A stretch of 64,000 nt of DNA from Bolinopsis microptera (Eukaryota > Ctenophora > Tentaculata > Lobata > Bolinopsidae), in assembly GCF_026151205.1 (NCBI RefSeq), contig NC_087077.1, forward strand, positions 6,596,483 to 6,660,482, in the 5' to 3' direction. A program made the position numbers and the translations under genes. This document shows, piece by piece, positions 25,265 through 36,286 of this stretch (its first letter is position 1; each line of letters begins with the position of its first letter). The notes beneath the pieces were generated by a model that had not been told where the DNA came from, did no database searches, and worked only from the letters and a program-made list of their open reading frames with translations.

Positions 25265-25342
25265 CTTTATGATATCTCCTCTTTTAAATGAGAGTTCATC
25301 ACTCTGCGTTGCTTCAAAATCAAATAATACCAAAGCTTCCAT
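25265..25342 (-). CDS. GRB2: GRB2 alternative coding exon 1b (tandem duplicate)
   Basis: Second copy of exon 1, 165 bp upstream, inside a tandem duplication that covers about 25257-25396 and 25090-25230. It has its own ATG, the same length (78 bases) and an intact donor. It differs from 1a at residue 5 (Val for Ala) and 14 (Ser for Thr); several other differences are silent. Splicing either copy to exon 2 keeps the frame; splicing both together would also keep frame but repeat half an SH3 domain. Confidence 0.9.
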
Positions 25343-27498
25343 TGCTGGAGCTCAGAATAAGTCCTATGCTATAACAGTCAGTTAATTATAATTTTTACAG
25401 AATAATTTCAATTTGATCACGTAAGCACAGAAACAGTTTCTAAAATTAATTACTGCTTTCGATATCTGTCAAGTCTTGAAATAGTAAGGCTGAAAACAAA
25501 ACTTGTAAATTAGTTTAGTACTTTGTTTAGAGTACAGTACAACTTGTATTAGTTGCAACAATTAGTGACATGATGTGGAGCACACAGGATCGAGGCCATG
25601 TGTTCAGTATCATGAGTCATTAAATTTAAGATAGAATAAGTTATCAAATTTAACATGAAACATGAAATACAGTGGCAAATATTTTGTGGGCAACTGCTGA
25701 ATGATCTATAGGGTCTCATATAATTTATTGCAACTTTATCTCAGTGCAAGGCCTGGATCTGTAGCTGTGCACAGTGCATAATAAATAATTTGCTGGCCAG
25801 TTTTGCGTCACACATTTAAAACAGTAACTTTTGGGCTTTTACTTGAAAATGTTACTATATACTAGTAACTAAAGGAACAATTTTATTCATATGTAATGTG
25901 TTTGGGCATAAAGAGGGGAGGTTATGTCTCAATGAGACATAACTTTCAGCTGATTCTACTGCAGGATTGTACAGATTGATGGCGCAAGCAGGTTTCTAAA
26001 CTCTAAAGGGCTTGTTATCAGAAATTTGCATTGAGACCCTTACATCATTTATAACATTTATGTGTAAACAAGAATTTCGCTGCGGTTACACCACGCACGA
26101 TCAAATTTCCCTACTATGTAATTGTTTTACTTGTATTGCATCCCAGAGTGCTGTTGGCGCACGTGATAATCGTTAATATTATATTAGGCATGCAAAACTT
26201 GAAAACTCTGCGTGCCGTCACGTACACGTCGATCTGTGGTTTGGTTAGTTGGTTGTAGACCACTTCATATTTTGCGCGGTTTTGTTTTATGTTAACAATG
26301 CGCACATCAATTGACAATCATCATGTCACGTCATATAATTATTGTATCGTATGCCAACTTTATTGACTGTTATATAATATTCATCTTAGTTATTATTTGT
26401 ATCTAACATTAACTAATAAATTTTGATGCTTACTCGACACATCTACACTCTACAGCACTAAGTACTACTAACCGACCCATTCAAGTGGGCAATAATATAC
26501 TCTTTCCAAAGCGAAGGAACTCATTACCTTATTTTAAACAATTTATCCTGTTTTCCCAATATTGGTAAATTTAGATAATTAGTATATTATAATAATATGA
26601 AGTGGATGTCAATTAATATTAGCAAGCTTCACACCAGGCCTTGTTAAAAGATCACAGATCCTTCTATACAGTTTAAAGGGAACAGTAGTAAAATTAATAT
26701 TTTAGACTGAAAAATGTATTGAACTATGAATTATGATTGCTGGTATGTGACCATTTGATTCAATATCTTTATCCATAAGATAAGTTGTGGAGTGGACAAA
26801 GTTTGTTCATAGAATGTATTCTAGTTTTCGTCCATGAGGCCGGCATCATCAACATCTGTAATCAAGCAGTTGCAGTTGGGAATGGCCTTGACAGGAGAAA
26901 TTGCTTTAAGATTATTATTATTTTAAGCTAGCAGAGGGTCTTTATGAAATTTCTCTCAAAATTGATTTTATGGTTGTTTCTGATAAAGGGGAGTGATATT
27001 ATATCTATCTGCTGCTTTTGGTCCTATGGAAAGTTCAAAGGTCAAAGGTCAGCGCTAATGTGTAATTGTAATTTTGAAAATCTTGGACCTGGAAAAATCG
27101 TCAAAAACGAGGACCAAGATTTTCAAAATCGAATAAAATATTTCTAAGGCCTATCTTAAAATTGTGAAATGACATGAACGTACTTAAGTTTAGAGACTAG
27201 GATTAGTGAGCGATACAAAATGATGCTATGAATGAGAAGTGACGGTTTAACCACGATATTCATTTCATAATGATTTATATCTAATTTAATGCTCTCTCAT
27301 GATAAGTTGTTAGTAGTCAACATCAAAGTACACAACAGCAAAATTTAAAATTAACGAGAAAAAACAACAAATATGTTGTTTCTTAATAACGTTAAAATAC
27401 CAATTTGATTGATTGAATAATAATTTTATTACTAGTTTTAGTATTTTTATTAGTGTTCAGATGCAGATCTGATTAATCAGATCTCGCTTGATATTATA
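25343..27498. other. Upstream of GRB2, no gene seen
   Basis: AT-rich sequence with no frame or splice structure I trust. It should contain the GRB2 promoter and any 5' untranslated exon. 26990-27130 contains a short inverted repeat (GATTTTGAAAATCTTGG type). Confidence 0.4.
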
Positions 27499-28580
27499 CT
27501 GCCGTTCCCTGAGAAAAGGCAGTAAGTCACATCAATGTCATTTTGAGAAAATGGGACAAAAGTGTTTGTCGTTTTTTAGGTAATTTTATTCGTATAAACG
27601 GGGTTAATTTTGACATCTATGTGTAAATAAATTATTGTCGTATGTCCTAAACATGCTTAAAAGCATAAGTTCACCAACACAAATCTATAAAAACCATTTT
27701 TCTCCAGAATAACTGAACTATTTTCCCATCCACATTGGACTTACTGCCTTTTCTGAGGGAATTGCGGACTTACTGCCTTTTATCAGGATCGATTTCAACC
27801 GATTCCTCTCTAGAAAGGCAGTAAGTCCATTTTTCCTCAGATAAAATCAACACAAAATATACAATATTTCTATATTTTTGATCATATCCTTGCAATATAA
27901 TTCTGTGGGCCTCCTTTGCATTGCAAGTGTGTAATATTTACGAAAAATGGATAATTTCTCGCTCAAAATGCCTATAACTGCTTACATATCGAATATTTTG
28001 GAATAAGTTTTACAGCATCGTATTCAGCTCGGTCAGACGCATTAATTTGGAAAAAAATATTTGAACATACAATATTTAAAGCACCAAATTTTTAAAAAAA
28101 TGTTTCAATAATTCACACAAGGGGGGACCCTTGTGTTCAGGTTCAAAAATTTTGAAAATAATTTTTCTTTAAATTTTGAATTATTAGTACCAAAATTTGT
28201 TGCTTGCTGAGCTGATTACGACCACATAAAAATTATTTCGATATAACTAAAACTGTGGAAGTTATAGGCCAAAAACTATAAAAACTGCAAATAAATCTGG
28301 ACTTACTGCCTTTTCTCAGGGAAAAAGTTCCCTCACGGAAAAAGTTCCCTCAGAGAAGGCTGTACAAATGGACTTACTGCCTTTTCTCAGGGAAGGTTTT
28401 GGGATAACGTGCTAAATTGTCAAGTTTTGTGTGACTTACTGCCTTTCGTGACAGCTAAAACAGTATTTTTATAACGTGATTCATAGCTTAGGTTGTAGAG
28501 AATCTTCTCCTGAAAATTTTGGTACCAATATATCAAAATTTCGAAAAATGGACTTACTGCCTTCTCTCAGGGAACGGCAG
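27499..28580. mobile_element. 1.08-kb TIR element with reiterated end motif
   Basis: Starts CTGCCGTTCCCTGAGAAAAG and ends with its inverse (CTCTCAGGGAACGGCAG). The same core (GGACTTACTGCCTTTTCTCA) recurs inside in both orientations near 27745, 27770, 27815, 28305, 28375 and 28435. No coding frame. A clear target duplication is not visible (ATTATA on the left, AATACT on the right). Confidence 0.75.
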
Positions 28581-28827
28581 AATACTGGACATTTATTTTA
28601 GTACTTTATGTTATATATGAGATTATATGATTGTCATATTGTTAATTGATTGTCATATAATATATATTATAGCTTATGTAAAGAGAGAAGAAGTGAAGAA
28701 GAGAGACTAGGATTGAGATCCAACGAGAGAGGAACTTCCCGGGAGTAGATGTCTCGGAGTCTAGTAGGAAGGTTTACTAGCTGCAGTGACTAGTTATAGT
28801 ACAAGGTGTGCTAGCCTGTGAAGTGTG

Positions 28828-29902
28828 GATAAAGTATATGGCCGTATTATAGTTTGTTACAAAGAAAAACAACGTTTAAAGAATTCAACTATAGGTGTAT
28901 CTCCCCAACACAATTCTCAGTAAAGTCAAAAGACCCCGTGTGCCACGTTGCACAGATATAAAAAGTCTTGATCACGTGACTCCTAGTGAGATCACGTGAT
29001 GCAAGCGTTTAACCCTGACGGCCCTAGGAGGGTGATAAGATCTAATTAACAGGAAGGAAGGGAGTGCAAAAGGGATACCAGAAGTGTAAACAAAAAGGGT
29101 GAAGTAGACAACTCAAAGGGTTCTAAGAAAACATTGCCTGGGAAAGGGGAAGAATGTGGTAAACTTCAAGAACACGTTCACAACTATCAAATTAGGAAAA
29201 ATATAGGAAAAGAATCTAGGCGCTAGTAAGGCTACAGTCAAAGGTAGACGTAAAACGATACAAGAGTACAATATCTCACCCCTTCAAAAAACTAAATAAA
29301 ATATGAAAAAAGATTTATTTACTGAACAGCTCTAACCCCAAGCAAAAATAAAAGGTAATCCAGCGGTAGAAATATTGTTAAACATGAATTACCCGTAATC
29401 CCCGGCTTAGAACTGGTCCTCCGGGGCGTGGGTTCGTATCCCACCGTGGCCTCCAGATAAAGTATATGGCCGTATTATAGTTTGTTACAGAGAAAAACAA
29501 CGTTTAAAGAATTCAACTATAGGTGTATCTCCCCAACACAATTCTCAGTAAAGTCAAAAGACCCCGTGTGCCACGTTGCACAGATATAAAAAGTCTTGAT
29601 CACGTGACTCCTAGTGAGATCACGTGATGCAAGCGTTTAACCCTGACGGCCCTAGGAGGGTGATAAGATCTAATTAACAGGAAGGAAGGGAGTGCAAAAG
29701 GGATTCCAGAAGTGTAAACAAAAAGGGTGAAGTAGACAACTCAAAGGGTTCTAAGAAAACATTGCCTGGGAAAGGGGAAGAATGTGGTAAACTTCAAGAA
29801 CACGTTCACAACTATCAAATTAGGAAAAATATAGGAAAAGAATCTAGGCGCTAGTAAGGCTACAGTCAAAGGTAGACGTAAAACGATACAAGAGTACAAT
29901 AT
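28828..29902 (-). mobile_element. Miniature LTR element (TRIM-like)
   Basis: Two direct repeats of 447 bp, 28828-29274 and 29456-29902, differ at about two positions and flank only 181 bp. Read on the minus strand, the upstream repeat is followed at once by TGG and the complement of a tRNA 3' end, as in an LTR element's primer-binding site. The downstream repeat is preceded by the polypurine-like GAAGGGGTGAG. No coding sequence remains, which defines a TRIM-type non-autonomous element. LTR ends are not the usual TG...CA and I find no target duplication. The near identity of the LTRs implies a young insertion. Confidence 0.75.
29405..29455 (+). other. tRNA 3'-half (class II, Leu-like) acting as extended primer-binding site
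   Basis: T-arm GTGGGTTCGTATCCCAC at 29428-29444, acceptor strand CGTGGCC, discriminator T, then CCA at 29453-29455. A variable arm (TCCTCCGGGGC) precedes it, as in Leu or Ser tRNAs. It abuts the LTR. No 5' half is present, so it is not a tRNA gene. tRNA similarity covers about 45 bases instead of the usual ~18. Confidence 0.7.
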
Positions 29903-30289
29903 GAAGGACCTCTGTGGATAGTTCAAGGGAACACCGGTCCCTAGTGTAGGTTTTATCTCTTAACTAGTTTCATGGTGATTGTAGGTTTATTTATTTCTTA
30001 TGTTACAGATGATTCATACTAATTGTACATCATATTTCAAATGGTTTTATTATTGTAGCGTAAGTATGAATAAATTAAATTTTGTAATGTTTTTATTCAT
30101 GATTAATATTTGATAAATTATTACCTTTAAATTTGATGGAGAAATAGTTATGGACATGTTTTTTTTTAAGTGTGGTGAAAATGACTTTGAGTGCCATGAC
30201 ACTTTTGACAATGAAAGTAAAATGACTAGTAACTAGAAAGTGTTGCACAGAAATGCCTTCAATCTTAACTGCCCCTGTAAGGAAAATCC

Positions 30290-32400
30290 ATTAGTTAGTT
30301 AATATGTCATAATATAGTACCAAGGTAGTGCCAGTTTTCAGCATTTTGGACTATAATGTTTAAAACGCCCGTAAAAAACTGAATTTTGCGACTTTTCTGT
30401 TCAAAATTCAGATTATGTCTCAGAATTATTCAAAGAATATTTGGATTGGGGTAGGAATACTTGAACTGTGCTCAAAATAAGCAAAAAGTCATTTGTTTGG
30501 TAAAATTTCTAGTTTGGTTGAAGGGGTTGTACAAGGCCCATACTTTCGATCAGCTTGTGAATGAACTGTAACAACTTTCAAGAAACGTTGGTCTGTAATA
30601 ATGTAACCTAGAAAAAACCTATTGTGTGCCTGTCTTCAGTAAAAATTCACTCACAAAATTACAATTGAGTTTTTTTACATTGCAGTAGCTAGACAGCAAC
30701 AAATTAGAACGTTTTTCAATCATACTGTCGAGATTAAGTCTGCTCAACAGCATTCTGTTCGAAAATCAACTTAAGAGTGTGTCAGTTTTCAGTAAAAAGT
30801 CATTTTTAGGTCAAATTCATCACGATTAAAAATTCGAAAGAAATGACTCTTTGCTGAATATTGGCACTATACAATTGATGTCTGACAGCATAAGCAGGTT
30901 CATCAAGATGATTCTTTACAAAATCTAACGATATTGTGTGTTCTAATTCAGCAAAAAGTCATTTTATAAATAATATTTTTAGCTTAAAATCTTCATAGAA
31001 ATGACTTTTTGCTGATTATTGGCACGATAAAGTAGATTTCTGACAACAATATCATGTTCATCATGGAAATTTGGGACATACTATTGATGTTTGAAGTTCA
31101 TTGTGCCAGTTTTAAGTTAGTTATAGCAGGTTATCACAACACTGCTTACAAAGCACAAATTTTATGTGATTTACCATTGGTATATGCCTAGAAAAAGAAG
31201 TCATTTTAAGCTGAATAGTGGCACACAGTGCAACAAAATTGTGCCACATTAAACAAAAAAGGCACACCGCTCCCTCAAACAATATTCTGAACTAAAAGGA
31301 GTGCCATTTAGCAGTAAGAATGACTATTTCTGTCAAATAAGTCACTTTTTACTGATTTTCAGGACACATTTGTTGTTTAAATTTTCAGGATATAACTAAA
31401 CTAAGATTCGTATCTGCAACATAAACAATTTGGTGGTTTGAGATGATTGATAATGCTGATATTGACTTCCAATAGTTGATAATTCCCACGCTGGCTGCAG
31501 CAGTCACTACATCTGATTAGTGGCACTCTAATATTATTATCTGTTTTTGACCCCTTTATGAACACATTACTTTTCGAAATAGATGCTTAAACTAACACTT
31601 GTACACCCATGGATCAAGAAATAGACAATTTTTGTCTTTTTACATCATTTATCTATATGACTGATATGCTGAATTTGGGCACTCGGGACATAATTGAGTG
31701 TAAGCAGTACAGAGTTCAAGCCGTCTTTTAACTGATTAATGGCACCTTCAATCTAAAAGTCAATAAGGTGACTGAAAAAGAGAACTGAAATTTCGATACT
31801 TATTTCATCAATTAAAAAAAGATAAATTTCAAGCTGATACATGTGTGACTTTTTGCTGATGGCTCGCACATAGACATGTACGAATAAGTTTAAAGACACA
31901 ACCAAACATTATCTTATCCAGAAAATAGCACAGTCACGCCTTGATCTTTTTAATATTTTGACAAGAACCATCAATAGAGCAGTCGTATTCAGATATAAAA
32001 ATGACTTTTTGCTGGATTCTGTCACTTACTGGAATTGCTAATAATGACTAAAATGCTGAAAACAGTTACTCGCTCCAATCTACTAGTGTTATGTGAACAA
32101 TATTTGAGCAAAATATGGCGAAATCAATGGAATTAGTCAATTGGAAGTTAAAATGGTTTGCTGATTTTTGGCACTCAGTTTAATTGCTCATAAGTCATAT
32201 TCTGCTTGAGCCTGGCACTTCGTTTTTTCAAATCACAACTGCTGAATATTTTCACTTCATCCTATGTACAAATGTATGGTTGCACTTTAAAAAGCATTGC
32301 GACTTTTTCCTCATTTTGTGCACTCTACTTTGAAAAAGGTGAAATCAGCAACTCACCACACTTTTAAAAAAACGTGTCCTTATTTTTCCATGTAGTGTGA
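30290..32400. repeat. Degenerate motif series (AAATGACTTTTTGCTGATT...GGCAC)
   Basis: Variants of ATGACTTTTTGCTGA followed by TTNTTGGCAC recur near 30840, 31003, 31340, 31845, 32003 and 32160, with partial or inverted forms (AAAAAGTCATTT) near 30485, 30790, 30955 and 31195. Spacing is irregular, roughly 50-170 bp. No frame is open through it. It may be an old, eroded satellite. Confidence 0.6.
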
Positions 32401-33430
32401 TGATACTTTGTAGACATTAGTGATGATGTTATGTCATAATTTTTACTTTACTTTACTTTACTTTAAGTGTACTGGAGGAGACAACTAGAAGAAGTGTAAG
32501 CATCACAAGAATAGAAGAATACAAACCTAGAAGAAGAAGGAAGTGTATAAACATAGTTTTATTTAGTATTATATTTTAGGAAGTAAAGACTTTTAGTTCG
32601 GGTATTATTGTGAAAACTGGCCACGGGCCTAAATATTACATATCAATCAATTACAATTCATTAACATTACCAATATTAAAAACTGTCCAAAATATCTAAA
32701 AAATTAAAAAAGTATATCTAGCCAAAGGACTCAATATTTAAATCTAAATCTTCAATATTGTCTGGTTTATGTCGCAACTTGGGCCCTCTGTCCCCCCTTA
32801 TCGAAATAACTGTTGTCTTTAATACTTTTCTTGTTCCTCACTCAATCATCTCAACCATTCCAACTCATACCTAAACGGTGAGTTTCACAGCTGAGATCAT
32901 ATACATTGTCATTCATCTAAACTCAGAAAAGCTCTTTTGTCAGCACTGCTGGCAATCCCTATCACACTTTTCTGGTGCCCATATCCTTTCAGGTGTTGGG
33001 AAATCGATCTCTAAACGGAGCGCAAAGCAAAGGCTGCAAAGACAATCAGACTACGTCCAAAGAGAACAAAATAGCTACTCCCTACTACTTGGTACTGTAA
33101 ACTGTTAATCAATTCGGAAACATTTGGAATTCAGTTTGACAACGCGACGGACAGTGTATAAACATTGATATTCTTGGACATTAACAAGGACAATCACTTG
33201 ACAAAACTAGTTATAATAAAGTTTAGCCAAGTGTTGCCTGTTTCAAGAGCTCGTTTTTAAAGCTCTTTCTGGAAAGTTAAGCCAGTTCAATAAAGCTTAA
33301 CACCCCATTACTCTGACTAGACATTTATCAAGTCAGATATCATAGAATTGTGGCAGTTAAAGCTAGTTTTACAAAAGCTCTGGGCTGTAACAATTCTACT
33401 TGGTTTGGTTTCTAGTGACGGCACACAAAG

Positions 33431-36286
33431 ATGTCTATTAAACTGAAACCTAACAAACCAAAGGTTGTGTCAATTGCAACAGTTGACACTGCAAAAAACA
33501 ACCAACTCGAAAGTTTGTATTGTAGCCTATTAGAGACTTCTGATTCAATTGTTGTGTCAGCCTCAAATAGAAAGATGCTCACAAACTGTATAAAAACAAG
33601 TCACATATACACCCAGCTCCAACTATTGAGTCCAAGTTCAGAAGTTCTTTTTTGCTTTGACGGGCAGTCGCACTTTCTCTGCTCCTTTGTTGAACTTTCG
33701 GATACTGCTCACCAAATTGCCCTGCCTAAAGATATTGTTCTTGCATACTCTGGCAAAACATTAAGCTTCGAAGACAAAAAGAAAGTGCTATACCAGATGC
33801 ACATAGGAGAAAAACTACACGATGTAGCAGATGTCCCATGGTGGGCCTTAACACTCCCACAGATGATTGCAGTTGCCCAAGAACGACTTGAAAACATTGT
33901 TGATGCAAAAGTAAGAGCACTTTCTTACCCCTACACCTGGCTGGCAACTAAACTGAAGTCGGGTATAGAGTTCAAACAGCAGTTTGGAGTTCCTAGTAAC
34001 TTCGATTATGCACTCTTTGCATTTTCTATGAAAACTCCCTTGGATTGTTCCTGGTCCTGTGTCAAGTCTGCTGAGAACAAAGAGTATGTCTCTCAAGTCA
34101 AGACTCTTTTCACAAAGATGCAATCACCACCTCATACCCTTTTAAAGCCACATCCAAAAATCTCCTTACATAACTCTGCAAATCAAAAATCAGGACCCAA
34201 TATCAAAGTGGGAAATCAGCAACTCATTACGACAAGTCTTACATCTGTAGCTGTGAGGACACCGAGCACATTTGAGATCGATCTTGAATCAGATTTTTCA
34301 CTTGTTCCGTCCATATTAAAGAAAGACTTGCATGTCATCCAAGAGGACTCTGGAATTCTATGCTGCCATTGCCAGAAGGAATGCAAACAGGAGTTGCTCA
34401 CATGCGGATACTGTGAACTGAAAGTACACTACAAATGTTATGATTCACAAACAACAACATCAACAACAAAAAGATCTGGTGAAACTAGGAAGAAGCCAAT
34501 GGCAGACTCCACATATAAAAATATATGCAAAATTGAGAATTTGCATTGGCTTTGCAATTCATGTGACTCTCCAAGCCTACTAAACCACATTCTGGATCTA
34601 GCCTCCGTAAAAGTTAAAGCTAAAATCGCAGAGTTGAAAAAAGATGGGGAGTACACAACTGTTGTGAGAAAAGATATGGACACGCAAACAACAATTGACC
34701 CCTATAAACAGCTGTATGATAGTGCCTCCATAGATGACTCGGCCCCAACTGAACACATCTCAGATCTGTCAGCTTCAGATACATATGATAACCTCTCTAT
34801 CTTGTGCAGCAAATCTGACAGAGATTTCAGCAGCAGTCTGTCCTTGAGACCCATTGAGTCCAACACACATCTAGAAGAGTCTATAATCAAAACACCAGAC
34901 CTCAATCCTCCAGTTCAGCAAAAAATTTGTTGTCCAATCCGAACCTCAACACCTGAAAGAAGAGATGGGGGAAAGAAGAAAAATATTCAGGTAGACTCAC
35001 AAGATAGGCTAGTTTGTAGTAAAGAGATGGTTGACCCATTGACATCGTACTCAAATATCAGTAGTTCAGAACAAAATGTCCACATCAACAGAACTCTGAG
35101 TGACCAAGTTGATGTATTAGCATCACAACACTCCGCAATCTGCTCTATCGAAAGATATATGTCACAAATGAAGGCTGAAATGAAAGACTTACGAGAGAGT
35201 GAAACAAAACACTTTGAATATCTAAAGAGGAATTTAACGGAGAATATGGGAAATTTATTAGCTAAGGGGGTTCCCTTGATTAACAAAGTATCCTCAAACC
35301 CACAAGCTGACAGTGGCATGGATGAAGCACTTCGCACACTGCATAACATAACGGAGGAAAATAAAAGCATCCTAAAAGAGATGAACAGAGTAGACTTCAA
35401 GAGAACTGTAATTGGACATCAAGGTGTTTCTACAAGACACACAAACCTGGATCTTTTCAGTACCATAGCAGAAGATAAAACACATGAGGGCAAACAATAC
35501 TACATTCACCAGCCATCAGAAACCACTGTTAATGACTCCACGACAGTCCTAGTCTCAAGAGGACTCTCAAGAAATTATCTTAAAAACAGTGCAACTATTA
35601 AGAAAAACTTCAATAAATATTTTAAAGATATGGCCATAAAATCGACATTTGTCACCAAAGGTGGATCATTGATGATTGAGCTCACATCTAAAGAGGATGC
35701 AATAAGAGTAGAAGGATCATGGAAAGGTGATTTCTTTGCAAACAGTAACATGACTACAGAATGCAGGATCTTAGAAAAGCTAAGCTGGGCAGTCATTCTC
35801 AAAGGAGTACCCACAAACATTCAGGATAGTGATCTAACAATTTCTGTGGAAAGGTGTTATCCAGGAGCTAGGGCAAAAAGATTTGTGACACGGGACAACA
35901 TTTCTCTGAAAACTCTTAAGATCAACTTTCAGACTAAGGAAGACTATGAGAAATGCTTAGGAAATGGGTTAAAGCTCGGACAGGTAATTTATACTGCGGA
36001 AGAGTATAAGCCGAGAAGGAGAATCATCCAATGCTACAATTGTTACAGGTTTGGCCATGTTGCTAAACTTTGTACCCAAAACCATGCAACATGTAGCAAA
36101 TGTGGAGACAATCACCACTCATATCAATGCAAGAGTAACCGAAGAGACTACTGTATTAATTGTGATGTCTTTGGCCATGTAGCTACAAACAGAGATTGTC
36201 CAACATACCAAAATATTGTCATGAAACTCAACATGCAACCAAACAAATGTTCAAAATCACCCACACAACCCAACAGTAGATTATGA
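33431..36286 (+). CDS. LINE ORF1: PHD finger, RRM-like and zinc-knuckle protein
   Basis: 951 residues. A PHD-type zinc cluster lies near 311-376 (CCHCQKEC, CGYC, HYKC, WLCNSC). A coiled-coil-like region follows near 580-640. An RRM-like region near 775-860 (AVILKGVP...) leads into three zinc knuckles near 868-922 (CYNCYRFGHVAKLC, CSKCGDNHHSYQC, CINCDVFGHVA...C). RRM plus CCHC knuckles is the usual ORF1 layout of Jockey and I lineages, where the protein coats the element RNA. The PHD finger is an addition that could bind histone tails. Start ATG has A at -3. The last codons overlap the start of ORF2 (ATGA). Confidence 0.9.
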   Translation: MSIKLKPNKPKVVSIATVDTAKNNQLESLYCSLLETSDSIVVSASNRKMLTNCIKTSHIYTQLQLLSPSSEVLFCFDGQSHFLCSFVELSDTAHQIALPKDIVLAYSGKTLSFEDKKKVLYQMHIGEKLHDVADVPWWALTLPQMIAVAQERLENIVDAKVRALSYPYTWLATKLKSGIEFKQQFGVPSNFDYALFAFSMKTPLDCSWSCVKSAENKEYVSQVKTLFTKMQSPPHTLLKPHPKISLHNSANQKSGPNIKVGNQQLITTSLTSVAVRTPSTFEIDLESDFSLVPSILKKDLHVIQEDSGILCCHCQKECKQELLTCGYCELKVHYKCYDSQTTTSTTKRSGETRKKPMADSTYKNICKIENLHWLCNSCDSPSLLNHILDLASVKVKAKIAELKKDGEYTTVVRKDMDTQTTIDPYKQLYDSASIDDSAPTEHISDLSASDTYDNLSILCSKSDRDFSSSLSLRPIESNTHLEESIIKTPDLNPPVQQKICCPIRTSTPERRDGGKKKNIQVDSQDRLVCSKEMVDPLTSYSNISSSEQNVHINRTLSDQVDVLASQHSAICSIERYMSQMKAEMKDLRESETKHFEYLKRNLTENMGNLLAKGVPLINKVSSNPQADSGMDEALRTLHNITEENKSILKEMNRVDFKRTVIGHQGVSTRHTNLDLFSTIAEDKTHEGKQYYIHQPSETTVNDSTTVLVSRGLSRNYLKNSATIKKNFNKYFKDMAIKSTFVTKGGSLMIELTSKEDAIRVEGSWKGDFFANSNMTTECRILEKLSWAVILKGVPTNIQDSDLTISVERCYPGARAKRFVTRDNISLKTLKINFQTKEDYEKCLGNGLKLGQVIYTAEEYKPRRRIIQCYNCYRFGHVAKLCTQNHATCSKCGDNHHSYQCKSNRRDYCINCDVFGHVATNRDCPTYQNIVMKLNMQPNKCSKSPTQPNSRL

